64,000 bases of DNA from Hirsutella rhossiliensis (Eukaryota > Ascomycota > Sordariomycetes > Hypocreales > Ophiocordycipitaceae): NCBI RefSeq assembly GCF_020360975.1, contig NW_025408671.1, forward strand, positions 1,488,001-1,552,000, read 5' to 3'. The notes under the pieces were generated by a model. The model saw only the letters and a list, made by a program, of their open reading frames with translations. It did no database searches and had not been told where the DNA came from. This document shows positions 10,097 through 21,380 of the stretch, piece by piece (positions within the stretch are counted from its first letter, which is position 1; each line of letters opens with the position of its first letter). The position numbers and the translations under genes were made by a program.

Positions 10097-11478
10097 GGGT
10101 CCGTCGGTTTACAGGGCCCAGATATGGGAGGAAGACGCATACGTCGTTTGTAAGATTGAGCTGCCTGAAGAGGTCCTTGAGGCAGAACAGAGAGGCGAAG
10201 AATCGTAATAATTTTACTGCAGCTTAGAGATGTCCACGGTATATAAGGGGTGGGACAGCGGCGCTCGCCACTGTATAGCATGCGAGTTCGAGCGCCCGCA
10301 TACTCTTTAGGGAACTCGGATGCCTGCGGTTGCGTCCGCTTAGGGGTCTCGGCAGCTGCTACACTTGGGCAGTCGAGTCGCTATCAACATGCTGCCGATG
10401 GTTCGGCTGTGTGGCTTTGACCTGGGACTTGATTTGAATACTTTCTGGCGGTAGATGCCGATTGCGGCGGTATGTCGAGGGGCTCTGCTGGTGATAGCTT
10501 GCTCGTCATGTCGATTGTAGGAGACATGGGCTGTCCTTTTGATTGTCGCATTAATGCGTAAATGACCTTGGATCGGCACAAGATTCGATCGAGTAAAGAC
10601 GCTGCTTGCCTCTCGTAAGGCGGTTTTCCGGAGTGCTAGGACAGAAACAGGCACAGGGGCGATGGTCTTACAATATTGCACAGCCCACCGTCTCGTTCCG
10701 CACAGGAAACTACAGGATCAGGGTGGTGGGGGAATCAAGTGGATGGTATTCACCCGGTAGCCCACCCGTATTGCGTAGCTCGAGACGTTCCTTGCACGGG
10801 CATCCTTCAGCTACGTTGAGCGCTTGGTCGATCTCGTCTCTCGGACGTGAACTCTGCTATCTCCGGTGACCGTCCTGTCCTTGGTGCCGGGCGGGCCCAG
10901 ACCAAGCGCGAGAAGCGAGGCGCAGATGGAACCGCGATGCAAGCTAGCCCCTCTTTATTGTCCGTCCACACCGGGGTTAGCAAAAGCACGTGCCGGAGAA
11001 CCCCAGGTTTCACATCTCTGGCCATTGAAAGCCAATCATGGCTGGCCGTCGGATGGGCCACGGAGATGTCGGGGGAGAGCATTCCCGGATTAGGCAATCG
11101 GCTCTCCGCCTGGCCATGTGGGGCGTCCGGTCGCCGGGCTTTAAGTGCGGATTTGCGGCCGGCGAGCAGGAATGCGAAACGGGCCACGAGAGCTTGCGAG
11201 CTTTTGGTCTGATATTTGCAGTTTACCTTGACTGCACCATTGTGAGTCGGGGCTTGAGATGGACGCGTATAAAAGAGCCGCCCATGCCATTCTCGTTTCC
11301 CTCGCTCTCTTTACTTCGTATAAGTCGCAGGAACCAAAACACAACGAAAGCATCGAGGTCCACTGAATCTTCATTGAACTTTGTAGAAACTTTGTCTAGC
11401 CATCGCTTGCCTTGCCGTCCCCTCGCTTCCGGCTCAAGCACGACAGTCTGAATAAAAGCAGAGAGACAATCGAGCACA
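10097..11478. other. Intergenic region
   Basis: About 1.4 kb without a supported gene between the RGS gene and the NmrA-like gene, including the promoter of the latter. Open frames here are short and unlike any family I know. Confidence 0.5.
11268..11274 (+). promoter_or_regulatory. TATA box candidate of the NmrA-like gene
   Basis: TATAAAA lies 205 bp before the ATG at 11479 and is followed by a CT-rich stretch, a common fungal start-site arrangement. Position and sequence fit; function is inferred. Confidence 0.5.
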
Positions 11479-12621
11479 ATGCAGCAGAAATACGCCAAGG
11501 ACCAGCCCGCGGGCTTCACCAACCGCATCGAGCGCGTGGCCATTGTCGGGGTAAGTATAAAGGATGTTCTTGGCGCACCTCTACGGCCAAGGCGCGGAGC
11601 ATCAGTCTTCAATTCCAGGCGAACATGCATTGGACTGACACACGTTGAACAGGCCAGCGGCCAGGTAGGTAGCCACATGACGGCCGCCCTGCTCTCGACC
11701 GGCAAGCACACCGTCACGGCCCTCACGCGCAGCGGCGGCAACAGCAAGATGCCCGCGGGCGTCACAGTGGCCGCCGTCGACTACGACAGGGAGGAGACGC
11801 TCGTCGACGCCCTACGCGGCCAGCAGTTCCTCATCATCTCCATATCTGTGCTGGCGCCGCCAGAGTCGCAGACCAAGCTCATCAAGGCGGCGGCCAAGGC
11901 CGGCGTGGCCTGGGTTATGCCCAACTGTTACGGCACCGACGTCCGCAACGCCGCCCTCGCGGCCGAGAATCTGACGGGCCCCGCGGTGCTTGGCGGCATC
12001 GAGGCCGTGGAGCGCGAGGGCGTGTCGTCGTGGGTGGCCATGTGCTGCTCGTTTTGGTACGAGTTCTCGCTGTCCATGGGCCCCGGGTGGTACGGCTTCG
12101 ACTTTGCCGGCAACAGGGTTACGCTCATCGACGACGGCAAGACGCGCATCAACACGTCGACGTGGGAGCAATGCGGACGCGCCATTAAGAGCCTGCTTAC
12201 CCTCAAGGAGTTGCCCGAGGATGAGGCCGACACGTCGCTGACACTGTCGCGGTGGCGCAACCAGCCCCTGTACATCTCGAGCTTCCTCATCTCGCAGCGC
12301 GACATGCTCGACAGCGTCAACCGCGTGGCGGGCACCTCGGACGCCGACTGGCAGATCGAGCACGAGGAGAGCCAGGCTCGGTACCGACGCGGCTTCGACA
12401 TGTTTAAGCAGGGGTCGCATCTCGGCTTCGGCATCGCCCTCTACACGCGCACCTTTTTCCCCAACGGCGACGGCAACTTTCAGGACAAGCACGGGCTGGC
12501 CAATGAGGCGCTGGGTCTGCCCGAGGAGAGCCTGGACGAGGCGACGAAGCGAGCATTGGGCATGATTCAAGGCGGGTTCCAGCGCAAGCCCCAAGAGCTC
12601 AACTTATACAAGGAGGGGTAA
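11479..12621 (+). CDS. NmrA-like / isoflavone-reductase-like NAD(P)-binding protein
   Basis: Two exons, 11479-11550 and 11653-12621, give 346 residues; the intron starts GTAAGT and ends AACAG. The join recreates the Rossmann dinucleotide motif VAIVGASGQVGSHM at about residues 20-33. This glycine motif and the blocks TALTRSGG and ITISVLAPPESQ-like strand followed by helix are typical of atypical short-chain reductases of the NmrA/isoflavone reductase group. Members act as NAD(P)H-dependent reductases or as redox-sensing regulators that bind NAD(P) without catalysis. The usual catalytic Tyr-x-x-x-Lys of classical SDRs is not evident, as expected for this group. The region from about residue 190 to the end (RWRNQPLYISSF, TRTFFPNGDGNFQDKH) is the substrate half. 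The substrate cannot be told. No obvious partner gene lies beside it. Confidence 0.9.
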   Translation: MQQKYAKDQPAGFTNRIERVAIVGVSIKDVLGAPLRPRRGASVFNSRRTCIGLTHVEQASGQVGSHMTAALLSTGKHTVTALTRSGGNSKMPAGVTVAAVDYDREETLVDALRGQQFLIISISVLAPPESQTKLIKAAAKAGVAWVMPNCYGTDVRNAALAAENLTGPAVLGGIEAVEREGVSSWVAMCCSFWYEFSLSMGPGWYGFDFAGNRVTLIDDGKTRINTSTWEQCGRAIKSLLTLKELPEDEADTSLTLSRWRNQPLYISSFLISQRDMLDSVNRVAGTSDADWQIEHEESQARYRRGFDMFKQGSHLGFGIALYTRTFFPNGDGNFQDKHGLANEALGLPEESLDEATKRALGMIQGGFQRKPQELNLYKEG

Positions 12622-13517
12622 GGGCGGAGCTGTTATGAGGAAAGGATGTCGTACATCCTTGTGCCTATGCTGTAGATACGGCCGTGAAGTCTTCTTCCTG
12701 GTCAAATGAAATGCGAGGGAGCTATGGAATGGCTACGGTTGCTCCTTGTGTTTACGGAGGAGCATGTTGCGGCTTGTGCATCGCGGGCCGCTATATGGTA
12801 GGAGAAAGTGAAGGTCCAGATGAGCAAGTCAAGTGACCGCCCCCGTTTGAAGAGGGACAAAACGGCCTTTGTCTGCCCTCGTGTGAATCTAGGTCAAGAA
12901 AAGAGAGTCATGTTCCGATGCAGGAGAGGAAGCGGAGAAAGACGAGGGAGGTGGTGATTCGTGCCTTGTATGATGATGGACTGCAAGAGCGGAACTTCCG
13001 CGTATGAACCTCGGGAGCGCCATGCCCAAACAGGGTCAGACATCGTCATCGTCGTCGTCATCGTCATCGTCCCTTCCTCTCTCCTGCCTCCGACTTTCCC
13101 TGTTGGTAGGAATACACTAAATAGGTACCTCCTCTCTCTCTGCCAGTCCTCACCGCCTCGCTGTTCATTGGGAACCTCGCATCCTCATCTCGCCCCGGGC
13201 GTCATCTGTCTGTTGGGCGGCCATTATTAATAGCAGCCAAAGCCTCACCCTGATCCCGAGTGTCAGCTCGTTGCCCTTGATCGATCGTATCGCGCGCTCA
13301 CGCCTCGCCTCTGCGGAAAACATCCAACTCTGCTTCTCCTTGCAAGGTCATCTCTCCACCTCCACACCGACCCGCAACGCCAATCCTGGTGGAACAGGCA
13401 CCGTCGGCCGGCGCATGCGAGCACCCCTGCCACTGCCACGCCAAGCTAGCGGCTAGCGGAAAGGCAATTCAAAAAGGTCGCGGAGCGCGGGGCAGCTCCT
13501 CTATCCTCTCCTCCATC
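12622..13517. other. Intergenic region and promoter of the debranching-enzyme gene
   Basis: About 0.9 kb between two genes on the same strand. It holds a CATCGT-type microsatellite near 13041-13072 and CT-rich leader sequence close to the start at 13518. I see no gene. Confidence 0.5.
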
Positions 13518-16500
13518 ATGAGCCCGGGAACAATGACGTCCACCGAGGTCTTTCTGCTGCCGCTCAACGACGACGGCTCGCCTCGCGTCCCCGGCGAGTA
13601 CGTCTACCTGGCGCCCAAGTCGCACGACCCCATCACGCTCAGATTCGCCATTGAAGGCACGTCGTCGATATGTCGTCATGGCAGCCTCTGGGTCAACATC
13701 CCCGCAAAGGGCGCGCACTTTCGTCGCGACCACTTTACCGAGTTCAAGTAGGACCCCTAATCTCTCCTCCGCCGCCCAAGCTCACCGCTGGTCCCGTCCA
13801 GGCTCACGCCCGACTTCAACCGCACAATTGAGATCTCCATCCCCATCTACCAGCCTGGCGCCTATGCCTTCTACACCACCTTTGCCCAGCTTCCAGACCT
13901 CGAGCCCCACCTCGCAGCAGACTCCCCCAAGCACCTGGCAAAGACGCCCCTCTACTACATCGATGTCGCCCCCAGGCTGCGCCTCGACGGCCGGCCCTTG
14001 CCTCTGCCGGCCCTCTCCATCTTCTCCGTTATTGGCAAGTTCATGGGCAAGTATCCCGCAGATTGGGAGCGCCACCTGCGCGGCATCAGCGCCCGCGGCT
14101 ACAACATGGTTCACTTCACTCCCCTGCAGGTTCGCGGCGATTCCAATTCGCCTTTTAGCCTCTACGACCAGTTAGCCTGGGACCCCGACTGCTTCCCTGC
14201 CGGTGAGGCCGACGTGCGCCAGCTCGTCGACAGCATGGAGAAGAAGCACTCGCTGCTCAGCCTGACTGACATTGTCCTCAACCACACCGCAAACAACACC
14301 GCGTGGCTGCAGCAACACCCAGAAGCGGGCTACAATCTATCCACCGCCCCGTGGCTCGAGCCCGCCTGCGTCCTCGACACCGAGTTGCTCGAGCTGGGCA
14401 AGAGGCTGCACTCACTGGGGTTGCCCGTCGACCCCAAGTCTACCGATGACTTGATGCGCATCATGGAAGCCATCAAAACAGAGGTCATGGCCAAGATCAG
14501 GCTATGGGAGTACTACGCCCTCGACGTCGATCGCGACGCGGACGCCGCAGTGGACGCGTGGACCCGAGGCGAAACCTTTGACTCTACAAAGGCCGCCGGC
14601 TACGAGGAAAAGGTCCAAAGCCTGGGAAAGGCCTCACTAGCCAACCGCGTCTCTTTTCTTAGACAGTTTGGGCTGCTCGGCATGGACCGCATGGGCGAGC
14701 GCTACAGACGAAGGGTCGACCCCGCCGTCGCAGCAAGCCTGCTCTCCTTTACGTACGGGCGTTACGAGGCCGATTCCCACTCCTCGCCTGACAAGGCTGC
14801 CGCAAGAGCCAAAGTGCTCGAGATCCTGGAGGCCTTGAATGTCGACTTTTACCGGGAATACGATACCGACGTCGACGAAATCTTGGATCAGCTGTACAAC
14901 CGCATCAAGTATGTCCGCCTCGATGAGCATGGGCCGAAGCTTGGCCCCATCAACGACGAAAACCCCCTTATAGAGTCCTACTTCACCCGCCTTCCCCACA
15001 ACGACACCACGTCCAAGCACAAGCCTCAGGACCTCGTCTTGGTCAATAATGGCTGGGTATGGGGCGGCAACGCGCTCGTCGACAACGCCGGCCCCGGCTC
15101 TCGGGTCTACTTGAGGCGTGAGGTGATTGTATGGGGAGACTGCGTCAAGTTGCGCTACGGTGCCGGCCCCGAAGAAAGCCCCTGGCTGTGGCAGCACATG
15201 ACGGCCTATGCACGCATGTTGGCCAAGTATTTTGCCGGCTTCCGCATCGACAACTGCCACTCGACTCCGATCCACGTGGCCGAGTACATTCTCGACGAGG
15301 CACGCCGCGCTCGACCCGACCTGTATGTCGTTGCCGAGCTCTTCACGGGCTCGGAGGAGATGGACTATGTATTTGTCAAGCGCCTGGGCCTCAGCTCACT
15401 GGTGCGCGAGGCCATGCAGGCGTGGAGCACGGCCGAGCTGAGCCGGCTCGTCCACAGGCACGGTGGACGCCCCATTGGCAGCTTCGAGGTCGACGAGATG
15501 ACGCGGTCCGACACGTTCTCGCCGGCGTCTAGCCCCACGGCGGAGACGACAAACGGCCACCTCTCCCGCGAGATCATTCGGACAGTCAAGCCGACGCCCG
15601 TCCACGCGCTCTTCATGGACTGTACTCATGACAATGAAACGCCGGCGCAGAAGCGCGACGCGCGGGACACCCTGCCCAACGCGGCCCTGGTCAGTATGTG
15701 CTCCAGCGCGACCGGCAGCGTCATGGGCTACGACGAAATCTATCCCAAGCTGGTCGATCTGGTGAACGAGACCCGGCTTTACGCATCCGACTCGTCCACC
15801 TCGGACTCGTCCAAGCCTGGGCGCTGCAAGAATGGCATCGGCGACGTCAAGAAGCTTCTGAACCAGATCCACACTCTCATGGGCAAGGACGGCTACGACG
15901 AGACGCATATCCACCACGAAGACGAATACATCACCGTGCACAGGGTGCACCCCGAATCCCGCAAAGGATACTTCCTCATCGCCCACACGGCTTTTCCCGG
16001 CTACGGCAACGGCAACGGGGCCTTGAGTCCTGTTCATCTGACTGGCACGCGGGCCAGACACCTGGGCAGCTGGATGCTCGAGGTGGACGCGAGCGAGGAA
16101 GCGACAAAGCAGGCACTGGGCGATCAGAGGCTGCTCCGTGGCCTGCCGAGTCGCGTTGTCGACGTGGCAGGAATCCGGATGGACGCACGAGGCGACGACA
16201 CCCTCATCACCGTGCGTGACAAGTTTCCTCCCGGAAGCATTGCTCTCTTCGAAACCTGGATCCCCGCCGCAGAACACTCAACTGGCTTGGATACATACGT
16301 GACGTCGGGCGCCGACTCGGCTTGGAGCGACCTCAACCTCGTCGATTTGAATTTCCTCATGTACCGATGCGAAGCCGAGGAGCTGGACGCAAGCGGTGGA
16401 CGAGACGGCACCTACGACATCCCCGGCCATGGCAAGCTCGTATATGCCGGCATCCAGGGCTGGTGGAGCGTGCTCAAGGACATCGTCCGTGACAACAACC

Positions 16501-18337
16501 TCGCTCATCCCCTCTGCCAAAATCTCCGGGACGGCAAATGGGCTCTCGACTATGTGGTCGGCCGGGTGGAGCGCATGAGCAAGACGGCTGGCAACGAGCG
16601 GCTTGCCAAGCCAGCCAAATGGCTCCAGGAGCGATTCGACGCCATCCGGACCGTGCCCAGCTTCCTGCTCCCCCGATACTTTGGCCTCGTGATGCGCACT
16701 GCCCACCGGGCGAGCTGGCAAAGGGCCATGGAGCTGATGGATGGCAACATCAAAGAGGGACAATGGTTCCTGCAGAGCCTTGCCATGGTCAGCGTCCAAC
16801 AGATGGGCTACGTAAAATCGGCGTCCCTGTGGCCAAGCAAGTCGGTGCCCTGCGTCGCCGCCGGCCTGCCCCATTTTGCTGTTGAGTGGTCACGATGCTG
16901 GGGTCGCGACGTGTTTATCTCTATCCGCGGCTTGTTCCTGGGCACTGGACGCTTCGACGAGTGCAGGGAGCACATTCTCGCATTTGCCAGCGTTTTGAAA
17001 CACGGCATGATACCCAACCTCTTGAGCAGCGGCGATGCCCCACGGTACAACTCGCGAGACTCGATCTGGTTTTTCCTACAGACAATTCAGGATTATGTAC
17101 GCTACGCCCCTGGCGGAAGCGCGCTGCTCAAGGAAAGGGTGAAGCGGCGATTCTTGCCGCACGATGACACGTGGTTCCCGACGGACGACGCGCGGGCCTA
17201 TTCCAAGGAGAGCTCCGTCGAAGAGGTAATCCAGGAGGCCCTGCAGAGGCATGCCTCGGGAATGAAGTATCGAGAAGCGAATGCCGGGCCGCAAATCGAC
17301 TCGCAGATGAGAGACGAGGGCTTTAACCAGGAAATCAGGGTGGATTGGAGCACGGGCATCGTCTTTGGTGGAAACCAGTCCAACTGCGGGACGTGGATGG
17401 ACAAGATGGGTGAAAGCGAGAAGGCCGGCTCCAAGGGCATCCCTGGGACCCCGCGCGACGGAGCCGCCATTGAGATCACGGGCCTGCTATACAGTGCGCT
17501 CGTCTGGCTCGACCGGCTTCACCGGCAAGGCAGCTACGCCCATCAGGGAGTCAAGAAGGCTGACGGCAGCTCCGTCTCGTTTGCAGACTGGGCGGCCCGC
17601 ATCAAGGACAACTTTGAAAGATGCTACTTTGTGCCGGTGTCGCCGGACGAGGACTCCAAGTACGACGTCAACACGGCGATCGTCAACCGCCGAGGCATCT
17701 ACAAGGACCTGTACAAGTCGGGCAAGGAGTATGAGGACTACCAGCTGCGGCCCAACTTTGCCATTGCCATGACGGTGGCGCCGTCGCTCTTTGATGCCGA
17801 TCACGCGATGCACGCGCTGTGTCTGGCCGACTCGGTCCTCCGCGGGCCGACCGGGATGGCGACGCTGGACCCCGCCGATCTCAACTACCGGCCCTTTTAC
17901 CGCAACAGCGAGGACAGCGACGACTTTGCGACGAGCAAGGGCCGCAACTACCACCAGGGCCCCGAGTGGCTCTGGCCGACGGGCTTCTTCCTCCGCGCGC
18001 TGCTCAAGTTTGATCTCGCGAGGCGCACGACGCACGAGGGACGGACGGAGGCATTTCAGCAGGTCACGCGCAGGCTGAGTGGCTGCAAGCAGATGATGGG
18101 CGAGAGCGCGTGGGCGGGCCTAACGGAGCTGACGCAGAAGAATGGAGAATACTGCCCCGACTCGGTGAGTCTGCCATGCCGCGAGGTCGTGATGCGGCGT
18201 CCCCTTGGATGAGACGGGCCTTCCCGTGCTAACGAGTGTGACAGAGCCCGACGCAGGCGTGGTCGGCAGGTTGCCTCATCGACCTGTACATGGACGCGCT
18301 GGAAGAGCAGCGGCGGGCGACAGAGCAGGAGCGGTAG
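13518..18337 (+). CDS. GDB1: Glycogen debranching enzyme (4-alpha-glucanotransferase / amylo-1,6-glucosidase)
   Basis: Removes glycogen branches in the cytosol in two steps: it moves a maltotriosyl group, then hydrolyses the remaining alpha-1,6-linked glucose. Exons 13518-13747, 13802-18164 and 18245-18337 join in frame to 1561 residues, the usual length of fungal and animal enzymes. The first half is a GH13 transferase with conserved regions GFRIDNCHSTP (nucleophile Asp), VVAELFTGSEEMD (acid Glu) and DCTHDNETPAQKRDA. The second half is the GH133-type glucosidase with WGRDVFISIRGL, NSRDSIWFFLQTIQDY and the C-terminal GPEWLWPTGFFLRA. The second intron carries a GCTAACG branch site. The last exon restores the conserved ending with PTQAWS. 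Every key block I looked for is present, so the gene looks functional. It is the longest gene of the window. Confidence 0.97.
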
Positions 18338-19458
18338 ACGGAGAGGGTGATAAAGCCTTACGAGGCAGAGAGGCGCGAGGGCTGGGGGGCGGCCCGTTCT
18401 GACAACCTGGAAAGCCCTCGATGACGCGGCTAGAATAGATATACAAGACACGGTTTATCCCACCTTTTCTGTGTTGATGCGCTTACTCTCTTGGAGCCTG
18501 TGCGAGTGGGATGCATCGTGGGCAAAGTGGCCCGCACGACAAGACGCGGTTGAATCAGCGGGGCGTAATTCAATCAGATAATGCAAAGGGCAACTGACGC
18601 GCGAACGTGAAACTACTACTCTGTACTACGCAGACACACACAGGCGCACGCGCAGGCAGAACCACGCACAGCACGAGAGAAAGGGAGACGGGGTCCCAAC
18701 AAGGGGAATGAAGCTCAGCACTATGGTGAGTATTGAAAGTCTCAACCTGCCTGCTCAACCACGCACCACACTAGAGCCTCTCATTCGTCGTCCACCTTTC
18801 TTCACCCATCCACTAACTCACCCGCTCAACCACTCGTCAATGCTCGACGCCCTGTGTTCGCCTGCCCTCTAAGCGATGCCGGCGGGGCGTGTCCCGTCCG
18901 AAGACGTCGCCGTGTCTCGCGCCACCGTCCCTTTTTCTGTACCGGACGTGTTCCAGCGCGCGCACAGCCGCCCTGCTGAAGCGGCAAATGGAGGTCCATC
19001 CATACGTAACTCTTCCACTGAAGACGTCCCCCGCCCCTTCTTCGCCCCCCGCAGATTCAGTCAACGCCGAATGCAAGACATGCCAGTAAAAAATGGAGAA
19101 CAATGGTGCCAGTGCGGAAGCGGGGAAAAGGGCGCGGAGCACACAAGAGGCCCTTTCCACGGCATGTTTCTTTTTTTGCGACCGAGGGTGCAACAATAAA
19201 TAACTGAAACGCGTCCCCTGGATTGTGCTTCCGTGGACGAAAATTACAGTGTCGTCGACCGCGACTAAGAAAAATGAAGACGCGGATGGCGCGTATATCC
19301 AGTGCACAAGGTGATATGTGGTCCATGTCGTTTGCCACGGCAGATGAAAAGGCTTGAAAAAAATGACAAGGAAGCAAGGTAAAAAGAGCCATGTACTATA
19401 AGGGGAATATCGCATTAGTCGGATCGTCGTGCCAATGACGGAGACGGGCGAGGCGGTG
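18338..19458. other. Convergent intergenic region
   Basis: About 1.1 kb between the 3' ends of the debranching enzyme and a minus-strand membrane-protein gene. A long minus-strand frame crosses it, but it is a shadow of the neighbouring exon. I see no gene. Confidence 0.5.
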
Positions 19459-20271
19459 CTATGTGCGCCGGCCGACGGTCCACTTCTTCTTTTCCTTCTT
19501 CTTGGGCTTCTCGGGAACGGATTGCTCAGGGTCGCGTCCATAGGCCATGGGCGTCGCGGATTCGGAGCCGGCGACGGCGGGACCCCAGGATGGATTCGAG
19601 GCGGAGCCAGAGTGCTTTTGGCCGAGCGACATTGGGCTGTCCTTTTTGCGCAGGTAGCGGCGGCGCCAGACACAGGCGCCAATCCAGATGGCGGCAATGC
19701 CGACGACGAGGACGACAATCATGATGACCCATTGCCAGTGGTTGGAGAGCCTGTAAAGAGTAGCGTGTTAGTGCATGCGTCGCGACGTGGCTAACAGCAG
19801 CACGACTCACCAGTCGCCCCCGCCGGCGTTGCTCGTCGTGTTTGACGTCTGTTTCTGGCTCCCGTTGTTGCCGGCGCTGGTAGTGGATTGGCCGTTTTGA
19901 GGGTTGGCTGCGCCGTCGCCTTGGGCGCTGCAGATGCCCCGGAACCAGTTGGCAATGGATTGCAAGCCCGCCTGGTCCCCCTGGCAGGCCTGGTCGCAAA
20001 CGCCCGTCGGTCCCTTGGAGAAGGGGGAAACCTTGGCGTGGCCGCAAAAGCAGGCCGTGTAGGCGCTGGCAGCGGCCTCGGGAGCGGCGGGGGGGACGCA
20101 AGCACCGTTGGCGTCGTAGAGGGGGCCGCACTGCTTGGCACAGTCGGGGAGCTTGCCCGCGTCACTGAAAGGAGGGATGGTGGTGATGGGTGCTTGTGCT
20201 GTCGGGCGTGCGAGAGCGAGTTAGCACGGCAGAGGCAGGCAGAGAGGAGGTGATGAGGGCCGCGAACCCAT
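19459..20271 (-). CDS. Single-pass membrane protein with Cys-rich outer domain
   Basis: Best model on the minus strand: a 4-base first exon (20271-20268), then 20198-19811 and 19750-19459, giving 227 residues in frame. The short N-terminus is followed by a Cys-rich domain with the blocks LPDCAKQCGPLYDANGACVPP, ACFCGHAK, GVCDQACQGD and GICSA. A Ser/Thr/Asn/Gly linker leads to a Trp-rich turn and the membrane helix VIMIVVLVVGIAAIWIGACVW. A basic stop-transfer WRRRYLRKKD and a Lys/Pro-rich cytosolic tail ending WTVGRRT follow. I recognise the layout as a conserved, unnamed family of filamentous ascomycetes, not the CFEM family, whose Cys pattern differs. The splice joining the last two exons (GTGAGT..TTTACAG) is clear. 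The tiny first exon is uncertain, since no classical signal peptide can be found upstream. Confidence 0.76.
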
Positions 20272-21186
20272 CGTGAACGAAGTTCCGCGGAGGTCGGTTC
20301 AAGGTTGGTCTGTGTCGTGGTGTCGGTGTACTCGGAAAGAGTGCGTCGTCGAAAAGGCGAGCGTCGGTCTGCAGAGCTGCAGAGGTGTGACGCGGCCCAG
20401 CTTCCCCCTCGCCAATGTTTTCCAAGCTCGTAGTGGCAGTGGCAAATGGAACAAGAGGAAAACAAGGCTGGTCGGTCGCAGGTGGGGGGAGCGGAAACAG
20501 GAGGTGTGTCGAGCGGGAGTTTGGTGACGGTGTTTCGAGCCGGCTCGGATGAGACGAAAGGTGTGGCGGCGGGAGGGCCGTCGACTCGTATACGGAGAGC
20601 GGCGGATCGTGGCTTGACTGTGGACGATGTAAAGAAGCCAGGATGAGGTTGAGTTGTCGAGCAGCGAGCGTCGGGGGATGTTGGGGATTGGGCGGGAAGA
20701 GAGAGAAGAAGAGGAATGGGAGCACGGGAGGGTCTATTGATTGGAAGCGCGCATCTTTTGAGTCGCTGCCTTAGCAGCTTGGTACTATACTGGGTGGGTA
20801 CCTCTGCTTAAGGTTCTGCCTCTCCACAAGACAGGCTACCAGGGTGCATTGAGCAAGTACCTTGAGCTGCGTGTACATTCATGATGACGCCCAAGTCTTT
20901 CTGCGGTGAGCGCCAAGTATCTCGTCCGACCGGCGCGTCCGAGCCCACGGGATACTCGGCAGCTACCGCAAAGTGTACCAAGGGCTAAGCCAAAGACAGG
21001 TAGGGGCTTGTACCTGCGGCGAGTTCGTTTCCGGCCTCGCATCGTACGGCCCAGGCAGGCAGCAAGCAGCACTTGCTCTTTGTCATCATCACCAGGCCGC
21101 GGGAAGGTGCGGGTGCCGGTTGCAGGCCTGTCCCGCGGTGCCGAGCTGTTTTGGGGGCACCAAGTCACCAATTTAGTAGCTGGCAC
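20272..21186. other. Leader and flanking region before transposon 1
   Basis: Up to about 20760 this is probably the pyrimidine-rich 5' leader (minus strand) of the membrane-protein gene. The rest, up to the transposon, holds no gene I can support. Confidence 0.45.
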
Positions 21187-21188
21187 TA
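21187..21188. repeat. TA target-site duplication, left of element 1
   Basis: TA directly precedes the CCCGTTGATC terminus and is matched by TA at 23973-23974 after the right terminus. Confidence 0.8.
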
Positions 21189-21290
21189 CCCGTTGATCTT
21201 GGTGTGGGGCCACAGCAGCCCAACTAAGTGTCTTCGCCACTTAGTTGGCCCAAAAAATCCGGCACAGCCCAAAAAAATCCGGCACAGCAG
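21189..21290 (+). repeat. Left terminal inverted repeat of element 1
   Basis: About 102 bp. It contains a perfect 11-bp palindrome arm pair (CCAACTAAGTG at 21220-21230, CACTTAGTTGG at 21238-21248) with a 7-base loop, then two copies of an AAAAAATCCGGCACAG-type direct repeat. These are likely transposase binding sites. Confidence 0.92.
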
Positions 21291-21380
21291 CCCACCTCCA
21301 AAACGTCAACCCTATGCATCTCAACCGCGTTTTCTCGCGCAACTTGACTTTATTTACGTATCTTTTTGCCGGAATACATT

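Noticed and set aside
18837..19718. Long minus-strand open frame (293 codons) across the convergent intergenic region
   Set aside because: Its first third overlaps the last exon of the membrane-protein gene in another frame and the rest has no protein-like pattern.
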